A stretch of 64,000 bases of DNA. It comes from a virus. Shown piece after piece: positions 52,999 through 62,003 of this stretch. Under the pieces are notes generated by a model, which saw only the letters and a program-made list of their open reading frames with translations, searched no databases and had not been told where the DNA came from. A program made the position numbers and the translations under genes. Every line of letters starts with the position of its first letter. Within the stretch, counting starts at the first letter, position 1. Location: IMG/VR virus record IMGVR_UViG_3300045131_002463, positions 1 through 64,000 of that record; one strand, given 5' to 3'.

Positions 52999-53817
52999 TT
53001 AAAGCAGATCATTGAGATCGTCTTTTTTGGGGTCTGTAGTCAATTCTGACGAGACTTCTTCTTCATCCATAGTTTCATCAGTATCTTCAAAGAAGTCATC
53101 TGTAGTTTCAGATGAGGGGGCTTTTTCTTCAAGCCCTAAACCAAACTCATCCTCAAGATCAGTTGACTCGTCAGTTCCCATAGGTTCTCCTATGCCAGCA
53201 ATAACTCTAAGTTCTTTATCTGACTTAGGTGCCAATACTGTAAAGTAATCAATAGGTTTAAGAAATTCCTTAGGATCAGCTTCGATCTTTTTAGCTATAG
53301 CCTCAAGCGCTGAAATAGTAACCTTTTTACCTAAAGAAAAATATTCCCCGCAAGCTACGGACTGTTTATCAGTGTCACGTTCAATTTCCATGGAGTAATG
53401 TGTAAGATCTACTTTATTTCCCTCTAGAAATTGACGCATAACCGCCCTAATACCTTTACCCTTCAAAACTAGCAAAACTTTCTGAAACTGATATTCTTTA
53501 CCAGTTTTTTGACTGACAGTTTTACGAGTATCAATAACCGTAGAGACTAAAATAGGACTACGTTTATTATTAATCTGACAAAGAGGACAGGTTTCTGTAT
53601 CAGAGGTGCACGTAAAGGTTTCCCATCTACCATCTACCTGAATACTATGCTCATAAAGCCACGTTGTAGGATTTTCCAGAAAAATAACTTTAGCCTTCTC
53701 AGTTGGCTTTAGTCTAAATCTACGGATGTTTGTTTGTTTTGTTGTAATTGCTCTCAGAGCTTCCATTTCTTTGAATTTTTGTTGACCTGCTAGGCCGGTG
53801 CTGTACCAGTTTGACAT
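52999..53817 (-). CDS. gp32-like ssDNA-binding protein, 272 aa
   Basis: The FLENPTTWLYEHSIQVDGRWETFTCTSDTETCPLCQINNKRSP segment has the zinc-type CPLC and OB-fold layout of T4 gp32. It ends in a long acidic tail finishing DDLNDLL, the usual docking tail of phage SSBs. SD AAAGGTAAAAACAC and its own promoter at 53853. Confidence 0.88.
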   Translation of the reverse strand: MSNWYSTGLAGQQKFKEMEALRAITTKQTNIRRFRLKPTEKAKVIFLENPTTWLYEHSIQVDGRWETFTCTSDTETCPLCQINNKRSPILVSTVIDTRKTVSQKTGKEYQFQKVLLVLKGKGIRAVMRQFLEGNKVDLTHYSMEIERDTDKQSVACGEYFSLGKKVTISALEAIAKKIEADPKEFLKPIDYFTVLAPKSDKELRVIAGIGEPMGTDESTDLEDEFGLGLEEKAPSSETTDDFFEDTDETMDEEEVSSELTTDPKKDDLNDLL

Positions 53818-53852
53818 GTGTTTTTACCTTTCACAAGTTTTATTTAATAAAT

Positions 53853-53881
53853 AGCTTACCACATTTTTTAATAGTTGTCAA
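53853..53881 (-). promoter_or_regulatory. Core promoter of the SSB gene
   Basis: TTGACA (53876-53881), 17-bp spacer ending TGTGG, TAAGCT (53853-53858). A palindrome (53900-53913) begins 19 bases upstream of the -35. Confidence 0.75.
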
Positions 53882-53899
53882 GCTTTTTTTTTGATGATT

Positions 53900-53913
53900 T
53901 GCAATTGATTGCA
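53900..53913. repeat. Palindrome copy 7 (TGCAATTGATTGCA)
   Basis: Between the primase stop and the SSB promoter. With flanks the dyad is ATTTGCAAT..ATTGCAAAT. Confidence 0.78.
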
Positions 53914-53920
53914 AATTTTG

Positions 53921-55021
53921 TTAAAAATATTTCCTATGTCTCGCTTTCTTATCCACTAGGACTTTTTTATTAAGTGCCCGGACTATGTCCAAACGATTCT
54001 CTGCATCTCCTGGGTCCTTTCCTCCGGCATTTTCCCAGTTTATAACGTGAACCAACTTTCCATTAGATATATCTATTAACTTTTTTGTGGCCCTCCTTCC
54101 GGCATCATCATTATCAAAACCCACCCAGAGATTTGGGGAAGGTATACTATAAATCTGAGTCTTAGAGAAACTAGCAGAAGTAGTAGCAATTACATTATTA
54201 AAGCCATATGTTTTTAATAATAAACAATCTGTTTCAGATTCCACTATAATTGCAGGCTTATCCACTGTTATCTTATTGAGACCGAAGCATGCCCCACTGT
54301 CTCTTATAGTAGGAAGTGCATATTTGTTCCCAAATTGCTTAGGAGAGATAGTAAACATTACTTTTGTATTTATATCACATACTCGAGCTCTTAATACTTG
54401 AATATTACCCCTTATATCAGTAAGAGGAAATATTATTAAATTACGTTGCTTATTATAACGTATTCCCATTTCAGCTATTATAGCTAAAGAAATACCTCTA
54501 ACATTAATAAGATAGTCCTTAATATTCATAGCCACACTGTCGTTATTTTCCACTACAAGTGGAAAATTTCTTAGTAAAGGTAGTGGAAAAATAGGGGGAA
54601 CTTCTTCCTTCTGTTGCTGCTCGGATATTTTAGGGACCACCCATTTATTAAACTTTAACGTTCCTTCTTTTGCCTCTTTCTCAAAGAGAGCATCATCCTC
54701 TCTATCATCTTCACTAAGTGCAGATATTTCGTATGCTTGATAATAAGCGGCTAGTCTCTTATCCCTATATTCGTTATACATGGATTTTTGAATAATTAAA
54801 CTCAAGAGCTTAACAGGAGTAGGCGTGCAGGAAAAACACTTAAATACAGAATTTCCAGAGGGATTTATAGAAATTCCCGCACTAGGATGGTAATCCTGTC
54901 CTGATGAGTGCTTATGAGATGCCAGCGGACAAGGTACATTAACCCAGTCATCCCTAACAACCATAGCAGAGTCATCATAACCCATAAGACGTAGAAGCTT
55001 TATGATATTAATTTCTTTCAC
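53921..55021 (-). CDS. DnaG-type primase, 366 aa
   Basis: N-terminal zinc-binding CHC2-like domain (VPCPLASHKHSSGQDYHPSAGI...FKCFSC), central RNA-polymerase-like region, and TOPRIM motifs AIIVESETDCLLLKTYGFNNV and LWVGFDNDDAGRRATKK. It makes primers for lagging-strand synthesis with the adjacent helicase. It is the full-length paralogue of the 241-aa protein at 13956. Confidence 0.92.
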   Translation of the reverse strand: MKEINIIKLLRLMGYDDSAMVVRDDWVNVPCPLASHKHSSGQDYHPSAGISINPSGNSVFKCFSCTPTPVKLLSLIIQKSMYNEYRDKRLAAYYQAYEISALSEDDREDDALFEKEAKEGTLKFNKWVVPKISEQQQKEEVPPIFPLPLLRNFPLVVENNDSVAMNIKDYLINVRGISLAIIAEMGIRYNKQRNLIIFPLTDIRGNIQVLRARVCDINTKVMFTISPKQFGNKYALPTIRDSGACFGLNKITVDKPAIIVESETDCLLLKTYGFNNVIATTSASFSKTQIYSIPSPNLWVGFDNDDAGRRATKKLIDISNGKLVHVINWENAGGKDPGDAENRLDIVRALNKKVLVDKKARHRKYF

Positions 55022-55031
55022 AGCAACTCAC

Positions 55032-56321
55032 TTATTCTTCTGTAGCTTCTGGCTCCATATAACTATCTTCAGAGAGAAGGGGTCTAGTAGGAGAAGGCTC
55101 TATAATCTTTGTGTGTATCGTATCTATTATTATCATAGTACTACCTTCTTCTCCGTCTCTACCCTTCGTTATGCTTAAACGCTTAGGTTTATTTCTATTA
55201 TCCCACATTCCTGTGCCAATGCTTTCATTTTCGTAATCTGACATCTCTACTACAATACTAGCTAACTGTCTAACTACAGCGCTTTGATAAATATCCTCTG
55301 ACTTTTTATTTAATTGATAAGTTGCAAATATAGGGATATTCATTTCCTTAGCTAGGGTCTTAAGAGATTCAGCTACAGAGGAAACAATCTCGTAGCGGGT
55401 TTTAGCATAAAATTCAGGTTTAAGCAAATACGCTCCGTCTACATAGATGGCATCTGGTTTATAGACATAGGCAGAGGATTTAACATCTAATACCCCTAAA
55501 CTCATAGAAGCGTCTGTCATATAAAATTTATTAGGTAACTCTGATAATAGTTGCTTATCGTATTTTATAACTTCTTCTCCTATAGTAGTAGTTAGTTTAC
55601 CAAATTTAATCCTATTTACACTTAGATTATTTCGTAAAGCAATAGCTCTCCTATGATATTGGATTTCTGACATTTCCGTAGGGATAAATAAAACTGAGCT
55701 ACCCTGAGCGTGTGCTGCTAATGCCATATGCATTAATATAAAAGTTTTACCGCTGGAAGGGAGCCCCGCTAAACAAATAAGATCTCCTCCCTGAGCTCCA
55801 CCAGAACTAGAGTCTAAAAAATCTAGACCAAAAGGAACTCCGAATTCTCTAATATTTAAACGAGCTTTATTATGTAAATCTAATAAGTTATCTATGGTGT
55901 CTTCTAATGAATATACTCTAGTTTTAGTCTGACCTTCCACTAGTATCCTAGTGAGTTTAGTGGCTATATTAGCTGCACTATCTATATCGCCTTCAGTTAT
56001 TTTAGCCATAGCCTCTTTACATAAAGAGAAAGAATTCTCTACAGCGTATCTTTTTCTTACCTCATCTGCCCAGAATTGTACATTATTATCTATAGGAATA
56101 TCTGGTAAACTGTATCCAGATTCTACTTCTACTGTAGATTTAGATGGAAGTTCTTTATATAATTCTACATACTTAGACATTACATCTAGTATAACTTGTT
56201 CTTCTCTAGTAAAGAACTCCCTAACTAAACGAAAACTAGCTAGGAAGGAAGAAGGTCCCTTATTTCCCAATACGGCTAATGAAAAAAGTAATCCTGTTGT
56301 GGGCTCTAATTGTTTTGACAT
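55032..56321 (-). CDS. DnaB-like replicative helicase, 429 aa
   Basis: Start at 56321 (MSKQLEPTTGLLFSLAVLG) after TTGGGAGGATTA; it overlaps the upstream stop as TAATG. The RecA-like domain has GGAQGGDLICLAGLPSSGKTFILMHMALAA (Walker A near residue 190), VLFIPTEMSEIQYHRRAIALRN and PDAIYVDGAYLL (Walker B). Replicative helicase of the fork, next to the primase. Confidence 0.9.
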   Translation of the reverse strand: MSKQLEPTTGLLFSLAVLGNKGPSSFLASFRLVREFFTREEQVILDVMSKYVELYKELPSKSTVEVESGYSLPDIPIDNNVQFWADEVRKRYAVENSFSLCKEAMAKITEGDIDSAANIATKLTRILVEGQTKTRVYSLEDTIDNLLDLHNKARLNIREFGVPFGLDFLDSSSGGAQGGDLICLAGLPSSGKTFILMHMALAAHAQGSSVLFIPTEMSEIQYHRRAIALRNNLSVNRIKFGKLTTTIGEEVIKYDKQLLSELPNKFYMTDASMSLGVLDVKSSAYVYKPDAIYVDGAYLLKPEFYAKTRYEIVSSVAESLKTLAKEMNIPIFATYQLNKKSEDIYQSAVVRQLASIVVEMSDYENESIGTGMWDNRNKPKRLSITKGRDGEEGSTMIIIDTIHTKIIEPSPTRPLLSEDSYMEPEATEE

Positions 56322-56986
56322 TAATCCTCCCAAAGAGATTTTTTGCTTTCGCAAGTTTGTATAATAACGGGGGTTACCTTAAATTGAAAAGTCTGCTCGA
56401 ATGCAGGTGAATAAAAAGTACGCAATTTATACATAGTGTCTTCTTTTATTTTGGAAGGAATAATCTGCAAAGTATGTGCAGTGAATACTACTTTTCTACT
56501 AAATATTAATGGCTCTATTATTCCTTCTAGCGAAGAAGACATAGATGATATTCTATTGTCTCCAGAAAAAATATTACCTATCATAACTAAATCTTTATTT
56601 ATTCTGGAAGGCATCTCCGCTGATATATCTTTGTCTAGCAGACTGTCAAGTAAATGCTTTAGAGAAATTTTAAATATGGATTCGCCTTTCGGACTATTAA
56701 GAGCATAGATTAGGGGGAAATACTTATGAATTTCCCACAATAACTGAGAGGTATCTATTATTACTAAAGCTGAGTTATGCTCTAATAACGCTTTCTTTAT
56801 CTTATTACAGTGTGACATAAAGAAAGGATTATCATCTAGAAATTTTGATAAAGAAGATAAATCTAGGCCGAATCCATTTTCTATTAATTTGTTTTTTATT
56901 TCTTTGTATAAGAATGCCTCCGATGTATCGGAGCACATATACTTACCATCAAGTTCTTTTAAGGTTTTATATCCTGTATCTGCCAT
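56321..56986 (-). CDS. Hypothetical 221-aa protein
   Basis: Begins MADTGYKTLKELDGKYMCSDTSEAFLYKEI. Mixed alpha/beta with no recognised motif. Directly upstream of, and coupled to, the helicase gene; a replication accessory protein is possible. Confidence 0.72.
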   Translation of the reverse strand: MADTGYKTLKELDGKYMCSDTSEAFLYKEIKNKLIENGFGLDLSSLSKFLDDNPFFMSHCNKIKKALLEHNSALVIIDTSQLLWEIHKYFPLIYALNSPKGESIFKISLKHLLDSLLDKDISAEMPSRINKDLVMIGNIFSGDNRISSMSSSLEGIIEPLIFSRKVVFTAHTLQIIPSKIKEDTMYKLRTFYSPAFEQTFQFKVTPVIIQTCESKKSLWED

Positions 56987-57383
56987 CTAAGTCCTCCTCT
57001 ATCTTAAATTTTAACCATATATAATCAATGGGCTCTTTAGTTGAATTTATTATGCGAAGAGCGGAAATAAAATAATCAAGATTCCGCTTAAGGTTAAAAA
57101 TATTAAAAGTTTCAAAGTTTCCAGTTTTAATTCCGGTTAAAGATAATGATTTATTTATGAGGATATAGTATTTAATGAATTGTTCAAACTTTATATAATC
57201 CTGACCTATTTTTTCTAAGATTCCTTTATAGGCCCCATTCCATTGGTGCTTATCTTCAGTCTTAATATCTTGTATTTTTAGATAATATTTATCACATAAA
57301 AAAATTAAGTACTGCAGAGACACCTTTGACGGCTTTTTTTTTGATTCAGGTTTCTGTAAATCCTTGAGTAATAATTTTTTCAT
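56967..57383 (-). CDS. Hypothetical 138-aa basic protein
   Basis: Start at 57383 (MKKLLLKDLQKPESKKKPSKVSLQYL...); the longer frame to 57449 crosses the promoter. Helical, Lys-rich. The ATG lies 7 bases after the -10, so translation may start on a leaderless mRNA. First gene of the leftward replication operon. Confidence 0.75.
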   Translation of the reverse strand: MKKLLLKDLQKPESKKKPSKVSLQYLIFLCDKYYLKIQDIKTEDKHQWNGAYKGILEKIGQDYIKFEQFIKYYILINKSLSLTGIKTGNFETFNIFNLKRNLDYFISALRIINSTKEPIDYIWLKFKIEEDLDGRYRI

Positions 57384-57390
57384 GTAACGA

Positions 57391-57419
57391 TCTTTACCAC
57401 AAAAAATTTTGTTTGTCAA
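57391..57419 (-). promoter_or_regulatory. Core promoter of the leftward replication operon
   Basis: TTGACA (57414-57419), 17-bp spacer ending TGTGG, TAAAGA (57391-57396). The predicted start falls at the ATG of the first gene. Confidence 0.75.
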
Positions 57420-57847
57420 GTAAAAAATTTGGGGAGAGGGGGAGCGCAATGGGAGTGGGGTCTTGAAATCCGGATCTTTAAGGAAGATAGGGGGAAGAAA
57501 AAATTTTTTAATCCCTTATGAAAATTTAAAATCGTAAAAATTTTTTTCTTTTTTACTTTGGCCCATTAAGAGAAAGAGAAAATTTTCTTACAATTTCCCT
57601 GGAGAAAAAAATTTTTTTCTTCTCTCTCTCCATGGAGAAGAGTATATATCTATACTCTACCCTGAATTACTATATTACTATTCTTTTACTATCTTTAAAA
57701 AAAAAGCTTTCGCTCCAATACTGCAATCAGTAATATCATATTTTTAAAAGTTTGTCAAGAAAAAAATGCACGCATTTAAAAATAAATTTTATTTCCTATG
57801 AAACGCAGTTCTTTTAATATTAATTTAAAATTAGTATTACTTTTTTC
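57420..57847. other. Divergent AT-rich control region
   Basis: No gene seen. Several A/T tracts (AAAAAATTTTTT types) and an imperfect inverted repeat around CTCTCTCTCCATGGAGAAGAG (57620-57645). A further leftward promoter is at 57730-57758. It separates the leftward replication genes from the rightward virion genes and could hold an origin, but there are no clear iterons. Confidence 0.55.
57730..57758 (-). promoter_or_regulatory. Second leftward promoter in the divergent region
   Basis: TTGACA (57753-57758), 17-bp spacer ending TATGA, TATTAC (57730-57735). It would give a leader of about 340 nt before the first gene. Confidence 0.65.
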
Positions 57848-57877
57848 TTGACATTAGGTACGCCGACAGATTATTTT
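57848..57877 (+). promoter_or_regulatory. Possible rightward promoter of the virion operon
   Basis: TTGACA (57848-57853), 18-bp spacer, TATTTT (57872-57877). The -10 is weak. It overlaps the TTG that could otherwise start the protease ORF. Confidence 0.5.
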
Positions 57878-57886
57878 AAAGAATCA

Positions 57887-58537
57887 ATGGGTTATGATTT
57901 TCATAAAATATTATACCTCAAAGGGTGGCCTAAAGCAAGCATGATTCCTAGAAAATTAGTTATTAAAGATGACAAAGAGTATGAACGTGTTGTTTTTGGG
58001 GAGATATATGTCCCCGGGCAGGAAGATGCTCATGGCGACATTATGACAGCGGAAGAGATAAAAAAGGCCGCTTATGGATTTATGAAAAATCAGCGCACTC
58101 ATAATATTGACTTAATGCATAATAACGAACCCACAGGGGATTATTTAGTTGAGACTTTTATAGCGCGTTCTTCGGATCCGGATGGCTTCGTAGAAGGGGC
58201 GTGGGTTGGCGCTACTAAAATAGAATCAGATGAAGTTTGGGGTAAAATTCTTAAGGGTGAAATAAATTGTTATTCTCTTGAGGGTCTTACTAATTTAGAC
58301 CAGAAGATTGAAACAGTTCAACGAGTAGTGGAGGCAGAGGGAGATACCCAGGAAAATTTGGATGAATTAATTCCGCCTCATACGCACACCTTTAAAATAA
58401 AATTTGATGATGAAAATAAAATAATAGTAGCAAATACAGGAATGTCCCAGGGACATAATCATATTATAAGATCAGCTTCAACCACTGAGGTTAGATTTGG
58501 TCATGCCCATAGATATTCTTTTAATGAGGTAATATAA
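57887..58537 (+). CDS. XkdF-type prohead protease, 216 aa
   Basis: VIKDDKEYERVVFGEIYVPGQEDAHGDIMTAEEIKKAAYGFM...HNIDLMHNN...VETFIA...WVGATKIESDEVWGKILKGEINCYSLEGLT is the XkdF (Peptidase_S78_2) pattern with candidate His (LMH) and Ser (YSLEG). Start set at ATG 57887; an in-frame TTG at 57848 lies in the promoter. It cleaves scaffold and capsid precursor. Confidence 0.85.
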   Translation: MGYDFHKILYLKGWPKASMIPRKLVIKDDKEYERVVFGEIYVPGQEDAHGDIMTAEEIKKAAYGFMKNQRTHNIDLMHNNEPTGDYLVETFIARSSDPDGFVEGAWVGATKIESDEVWGKILKGEINCYSLEGLTNLDQKIETVQRVVEAEGDTQENLDELIPPHTHTFKIKFDDENKIIVANTGMSQGHNHIIRSASTTEVRFGHAHRYSFNEVI

Positions 58538-58541
58538 TTAA

Positions 58542-59633
58542 ATGCCAAACATAGTTGAAGAAGTAGAGACTGAAGTACAGTATATGAATGATGTGGATGT
58601 TCAGTGGATTTCTTTAGTAAATAAAGGAGCAAACAGAACACCCTTTAAAATTATAAAAACGGAGGACGCGATGGAAGAAGTTATTCAGAGTATTATAACT
58701 CCATTAGCTAAAGATTTTGATAAATATAAGGAGTTGCATGAATGGTCTAAAGAATTTAAAATATTGAAGACTGAAAACCATGGTGAGTATAGCAAATTCA
58801 TTAGCATACCTATTGATGAACTGGAGCCAGCTTCAGTTAAATTGGTTAGACTTAGTGAGGATGAGCATGTTTTTGCCGTGGTGGGCGTCCCTTTAAAAAT
58901 GGAAGGATCCAATATTGTTTACAAATCTATAATTATGGATAGACCGATAAAATTGGATGATAGGGGGATTACAACTTTTAGAGATACCTTCTATAGTGAG
59001 ATTAATAATTTGATGTCTATCGTAAATGGTACGATGGAATTGAATGAAATGGATAATAAGAAGAAGAGGGATATTATTGGTAAATCTCTTGATGCATTTA
59101 AGAGTTTTATTTCTGCTGGTTTAGATATAAGCGCAGATAATATTATATTTGCAAAACAAGAACAAAAAAGTGAGGTTAATATGGATGTAAAGGATGAAAA
59201 GGTAACAGAGGTTATCGTTGAAAAGGTGGAGGCTTCTGTGCCTGCTCCTGTAGCTGAGCCCGTTGTGGCCGAGACTGTAAATAAGAGCGAAGAAAAACTT
59301 TTGGAGATGCTTGCGGTTCTTACTCAGAAAATTGAAGATTTGTCTGCGAAGACGGATTCTATGGTTAAGAAAGAAGAGCCAGAAGTCGTAGAAAAAGTTG
59401 AAGAAGTTCAGGTAGAAGTTGCTAAGGCGGAAGAAGTCCCCGTGGTTCCTTTTGCTAAGTTTGAGGAAACTCTTGACACCATGAAGGTTAAATTAGAGAA
59501 ACTCGAGCAACTTGTAGAAAAGATTGATGCGGATGTACCGGAACCCTCAGTTCAGGAGCCCGTGATTAAAGAAGAGCCTACTGTTAAGAGCGAAAGTCCT
59601 TTTTCTGGGATTTTTGGAAATCTTCGAAGGTAA
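58542..59633 (+). CDS. Scaffold / prohead core protein, 363 aa
   Basis: The N-terminal VDVQWISLVNKGANRTPFKIIKTED is the segment that usually follows XkdF-type proteases. Residues 200-360 are Val/Glu/Pro-rich with coiled-coil potential (EKLLEMLAVLTQKIEDLSAKTDSM, LDTMKVKLEKLEQLVEKI), like scaffolds. The end SPFSGIFGNLRR may be the capsid-binding part. Confidence 0.78.
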   Translation: MPNIVEEVETEVQYMNDVDVQWISLVNKGANRTPFKIIKTEDAMEEVIQSIITPLAKDFDKYKELHEWSKEFKILKTENHGEYSKFISIPIDELEPASVKLVRLSEDEHVFAVVGVPLKMEGSNIVYKSIIMDRPIKLDDRGITTFRDTFYSEINNLMSIVNGTMELNEMDNKKKRDIIGKSLDAFKSFISAGLDISADNIIFAKQEQKSEVNMDVKDEKVTEVIVEKVEASVPAPVAEPVVAETVNKSEEKLLEMLAVLTQKIEDLSAKTDSMVKKEEPEVVEKVEEVQVEVAKAEEVPVVPFAKFEETLDTMKVKLEKLEQLVEKIDADVPEPSVQEPVIKEEPTVKSESPFSGIFGNLRR

Positions 59634-59664
59634 TTATAAAAAAAATTTAGGAGGATTTATTTAG

Positions 59665-60621
59665 ATGGGAAAACTTAGTCCAAAAACTATAGTAGAAAAG
59701 GCTGATATAGCCGTACAGAACCTTATTGACAATGGTGGTTATTTGAACCCGATACAGGCAAATACTTTTATTCGTATGCTGGTGGATCAACCTACCATCC
59801 TTAATGAAATGCGTGTTGTCCCTATGAATGCGCCTACGATGGAAATCAATAAAATTGGTTTTTCTAGTAGAATTCTTAGGGCGGCTCCTGCATCTGGGAC
59901 GGCTCTTAGTGGAACTGGTTATCAGACCAGAGCGGCTGCTTCTACTGATAAGGTAGAGCTTCTGACTAAAGAAATCATAGCAGAAGTCTGGTTGCCTTAT
60001 GATGTGTTGGAAGACAACATTGAGCGCGGGACGTTGGAATCGACGATCATGTCGATGATCACTGAGAGAGCCTCTATTGATCTGGAAGAGCTTATTATAT
60101 TGGGCTTTACCTCAGCGACTGACCCTTACATTGGGCTTATGAATGGTCTATTGGTAACTGCTAATGATCATTTAGTAAATTATACCAGCCCGCCGTCTGA
60201 TATTGATGTTGATATCTTTAAGCGCGGCCTTCAGGCTATGCCTACAAAGTACCTCAGAAATAGAGGACAGATGAAGTTTTATGTGTCTCATTACCTAGAG
60301 TCAGAATTTGCGGCTCAGATGTCTTTTAGAGAGACTGCGATGGGTGATGTTAGAATCACTAATGATTATGCTTCTATGTTGAAGGCTTTTGGGGTGCCAG
60401 TAGTTCCGTGTGCCATGATGCCTGACGCTAATTATATTTTTACGCTTCCTCAGAATTTGATTCTTGGAATTCAGCGTAAAATTCAGATCGAAACCGATAG
60501 GTTGGTTAGGGAACGTGCACATGTCATCGTCTTGACGATGCGTCTCGCGTTCGCTATAGAGGAAACCGACGCAGTCGTTAAGGCCACTGGCTTGACAGCG
60601 ACGGGTACCACAACTTACTAA
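59665..60621 (+). CDS. Major capsid protein, 318 aa
   Basis: Begins MGKLSPKTIVEKADIAVQNLIDNGGYLNPIQANTFIRMLVDQPTILNEMRVVPMNAPTMEINKIGF, the layout of HK97-fold capsid proteins (early helix, then E-loop region around RILRAAPASG). Strong AGGAGGATTTATTTAG ribosome site, a terminator right after it, and a more GC-rich, biased codon use than neighbours all mark a very highly expressed gene after the protease and scaffold. Confidence 0.88.
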   Translation: MGKLSPKTIVEKADIAVQNLIDNGGYLNPIQANTFIRMLVDQPTILNEMRVVPMNAPTMEINKIGFSSRILRAAPASGTALSGTGYQTRAAASTDKVELLTKEIIAEVWLPYDVLEDNIERGTLESTIMSMITERASIDLEELIILGFTSATDPYIGLMNGLLVTANDHLVNYTSPPSDIDVDIFKRGLQAMPTKYLRNRGQMKFYVSHYLESEFAAQMSFRETAMGDVRITNDYASMLKAFGVPVVPCAMMPDANYIFTLPQNLILGIQRKIQIETDRLVRERAHVIVLTMRLAFAIEETDAVVKATGLTATGTTTY

Positions 60622-60628
60622 ACAACAA

Positions 60629-60655
60629 GGGCCGCCAATCGGCGGCCCTTTTTTC
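60629..60655 (+). terminator. Rho-independent terminator after the capsid gene
   Basis: Stem GGGCCGCC/GGCGGCCC with AATC loop and a run of six T. It likely limits read-through from the highly expressed capsid gene to the connectors. Confidence 0.9.
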
Positions 60656-60684
60656 CTTATATTTAATTTTTGGAGTAATGATCT

Positions 60685-61011
60685 ATGAGCGAATATAAAG
60701 TCACATGTCAGGGTAGACCTGGATCGACTTATAATTATATTTTTGATAAAGCAGATATAACTTTTATAGGCGGCGCAGTAAAAACCGTGGATGAAAGTAT
60801 AGCAAAATTCTTAGTTAAGCAGAAATTTTCTTCAGGTAAATCAATATTTAGAATTGAAAAAAATATTCAAGAGAAAATTGTAGAAGAGAAAGTTGAAGAT
60901 GCATTACAAAAAGCAGTAGAAGAGACAGAAATAGAGAAAAAGATAACTCCAGTAAAAACTACTACAATTAAGCCGCCTATTAATAATAAAAAACAGGATA
61001 AATTAATATAA
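60685..61011 (+). CDS. Hypothetical 108-aa protein after the capsid gene
   Basis: MSEYKVTCQGRPGSTYNYIFDKADITFIGGAVKTVDESIAKFLVKQ looks like a short beta domain; the rest is a charged Lys/Glu/Thr linker (EEKVEDALQKAVEETEIEKKI). Position suggests head decoration or connector. Confidence 0.75.
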   Translation: MSEYKVTCQGRPGSTYNYIFDKADITFIGGAVKTVDESIAKFLVKQKFSSGKSIFRIEKNIQEKIVEEKVEDALQKAVEETEIEKKITPVKTTTIKPPINNKKQDKLI

Positions 61012-62003
61012 TGCTTATAACTACAGTAGGAGCATATTCGTCTAATAGTTATATTACTCTAGAAGAGGCGGAAGAAATTCTTTCAAATTTAGGTATGAGG
61101 ACAGACGCTTGGTTGGCTCTTACGGCTGATTCCGCGTGTAGAACAACCGGAACTGTAGCAGGCCCTTTCATTATAATCCCAGGTGTAAATGATAGCTTAC
61201 TTTTCTCAATAGTTGAGGGAGATGAAGACGATCAGTTAGTAACTTTTGTTGGCGGCGGGGAGAGTGAAGATGAGTCAGTTACTTTAACGGCTACTCAGGT
61301 TTGTGTAATAATAAACGCACAAACAGAAGGTTTTACTGCTACTCCTACAATAGATAATAAGATAAAGTTAAGCGTAGTTACTCCATCGTGTACTTTATAC
61401 ATTAAAGATGTACAGAAGTCGTTAAACTCAACCTTTGGTTTTGTGTCTGGTTACTACCCTGATATAGTTTCTTATAAAAAAGAATATATGTTAAAAGTGG
61501 CTGCTATGTTAATGGGCATGCTTCCTCTTTCTGGTAGACGTATTTATCAACAGCAAACTCTAGACTTCCCTAGAACTAGTGTTGTAGATTATAATATAAT
61601 ACCACCAGAAGTAAAAGAAGCGCAGGCTTTGATAGCATGTTTAGTTGTTCAGCCTAACCTAGATAAACAAACAGATATATCTGATAGCTTTTATATACCT
61701 ATTGGTATGCAAAATACTGTAGTAGACAGTGTACAGGTAGCTGGTATAATGACTGTTAAGTCTTCAGCGTCTACTAGTGTAGATGTAAATATTACAAGTA
61801 GAACACTTTTAGAATCAGTATCTGGTGTTTTTATGCTTCCAGTATATATGAGACTTAAACCGTATCTAACTCAAATTGGACGTGTAGGGGCGCTCATAGC
61901 ACCAGAAGACTATCAAGAGTTATTGCTTCCCCCTGTTGAAGAAATTGATTTATCCGAGCTTGATCTTGAGATAGATCTTGATGGTGGGGATTTTACTCCA
62001 TGA
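61011..62003 (+). CDS. Head-tail connector (adaptor), 330 aa with inserted beta domain
   Basis: The N-terminal YSSNSYITLEEAEEILSNLGMRTDAWLAL and the later YKKEYMLKVAAMLMGMLP...QQTLDFPRTSV...IPPEVKEAQALIACLVV are the two halves of the usual head-tail adaptor pattern (SYxTxxEAxxYF...W...Q.LxWPR...IP..V..A..E.A). Between them (residues ~45-150) is a beta-rich insertion. The acidic tail (EEIDLSELDLEIDLDGGDF) may contact neck partners. Confidence 0.78.
   Translation: MLITTVGAYSSNSYITLEEAEEILSNLGMRTDAWLALTADSACRTTGTVAGPFIIIPGVNDSLLFSIVEGDEDDQLVTFVGGGESEDESVTLTATQVCVIINAQTEGFTATPTIDNKIKLSVVTPSCTLYIKDVQKSLNSTFGFVSGYYPDIVSYKKEYMLKVAAMLMGMLPLSGRRIYQQQTLDFPRTSVVDYNIIPPEVKEAQALIACLVVQPNLDKQTDISDSFYIPIGMQNTVVDSVQVAGIMTVKSSASTSVDVNITSRTLLESVSGVFMLPVYMRLKPYLTQIGRVGALIAPEDYQELLLPPVEEIDLSELDLEIDLDGGDFTP

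Noticed and set aside
57848-57886. TTG start of the protease ORF at 57848
   Set aside because: The TTG is part of a TTGACA promoter box and has no ribosome site; ATG 57887 fits the domain better.
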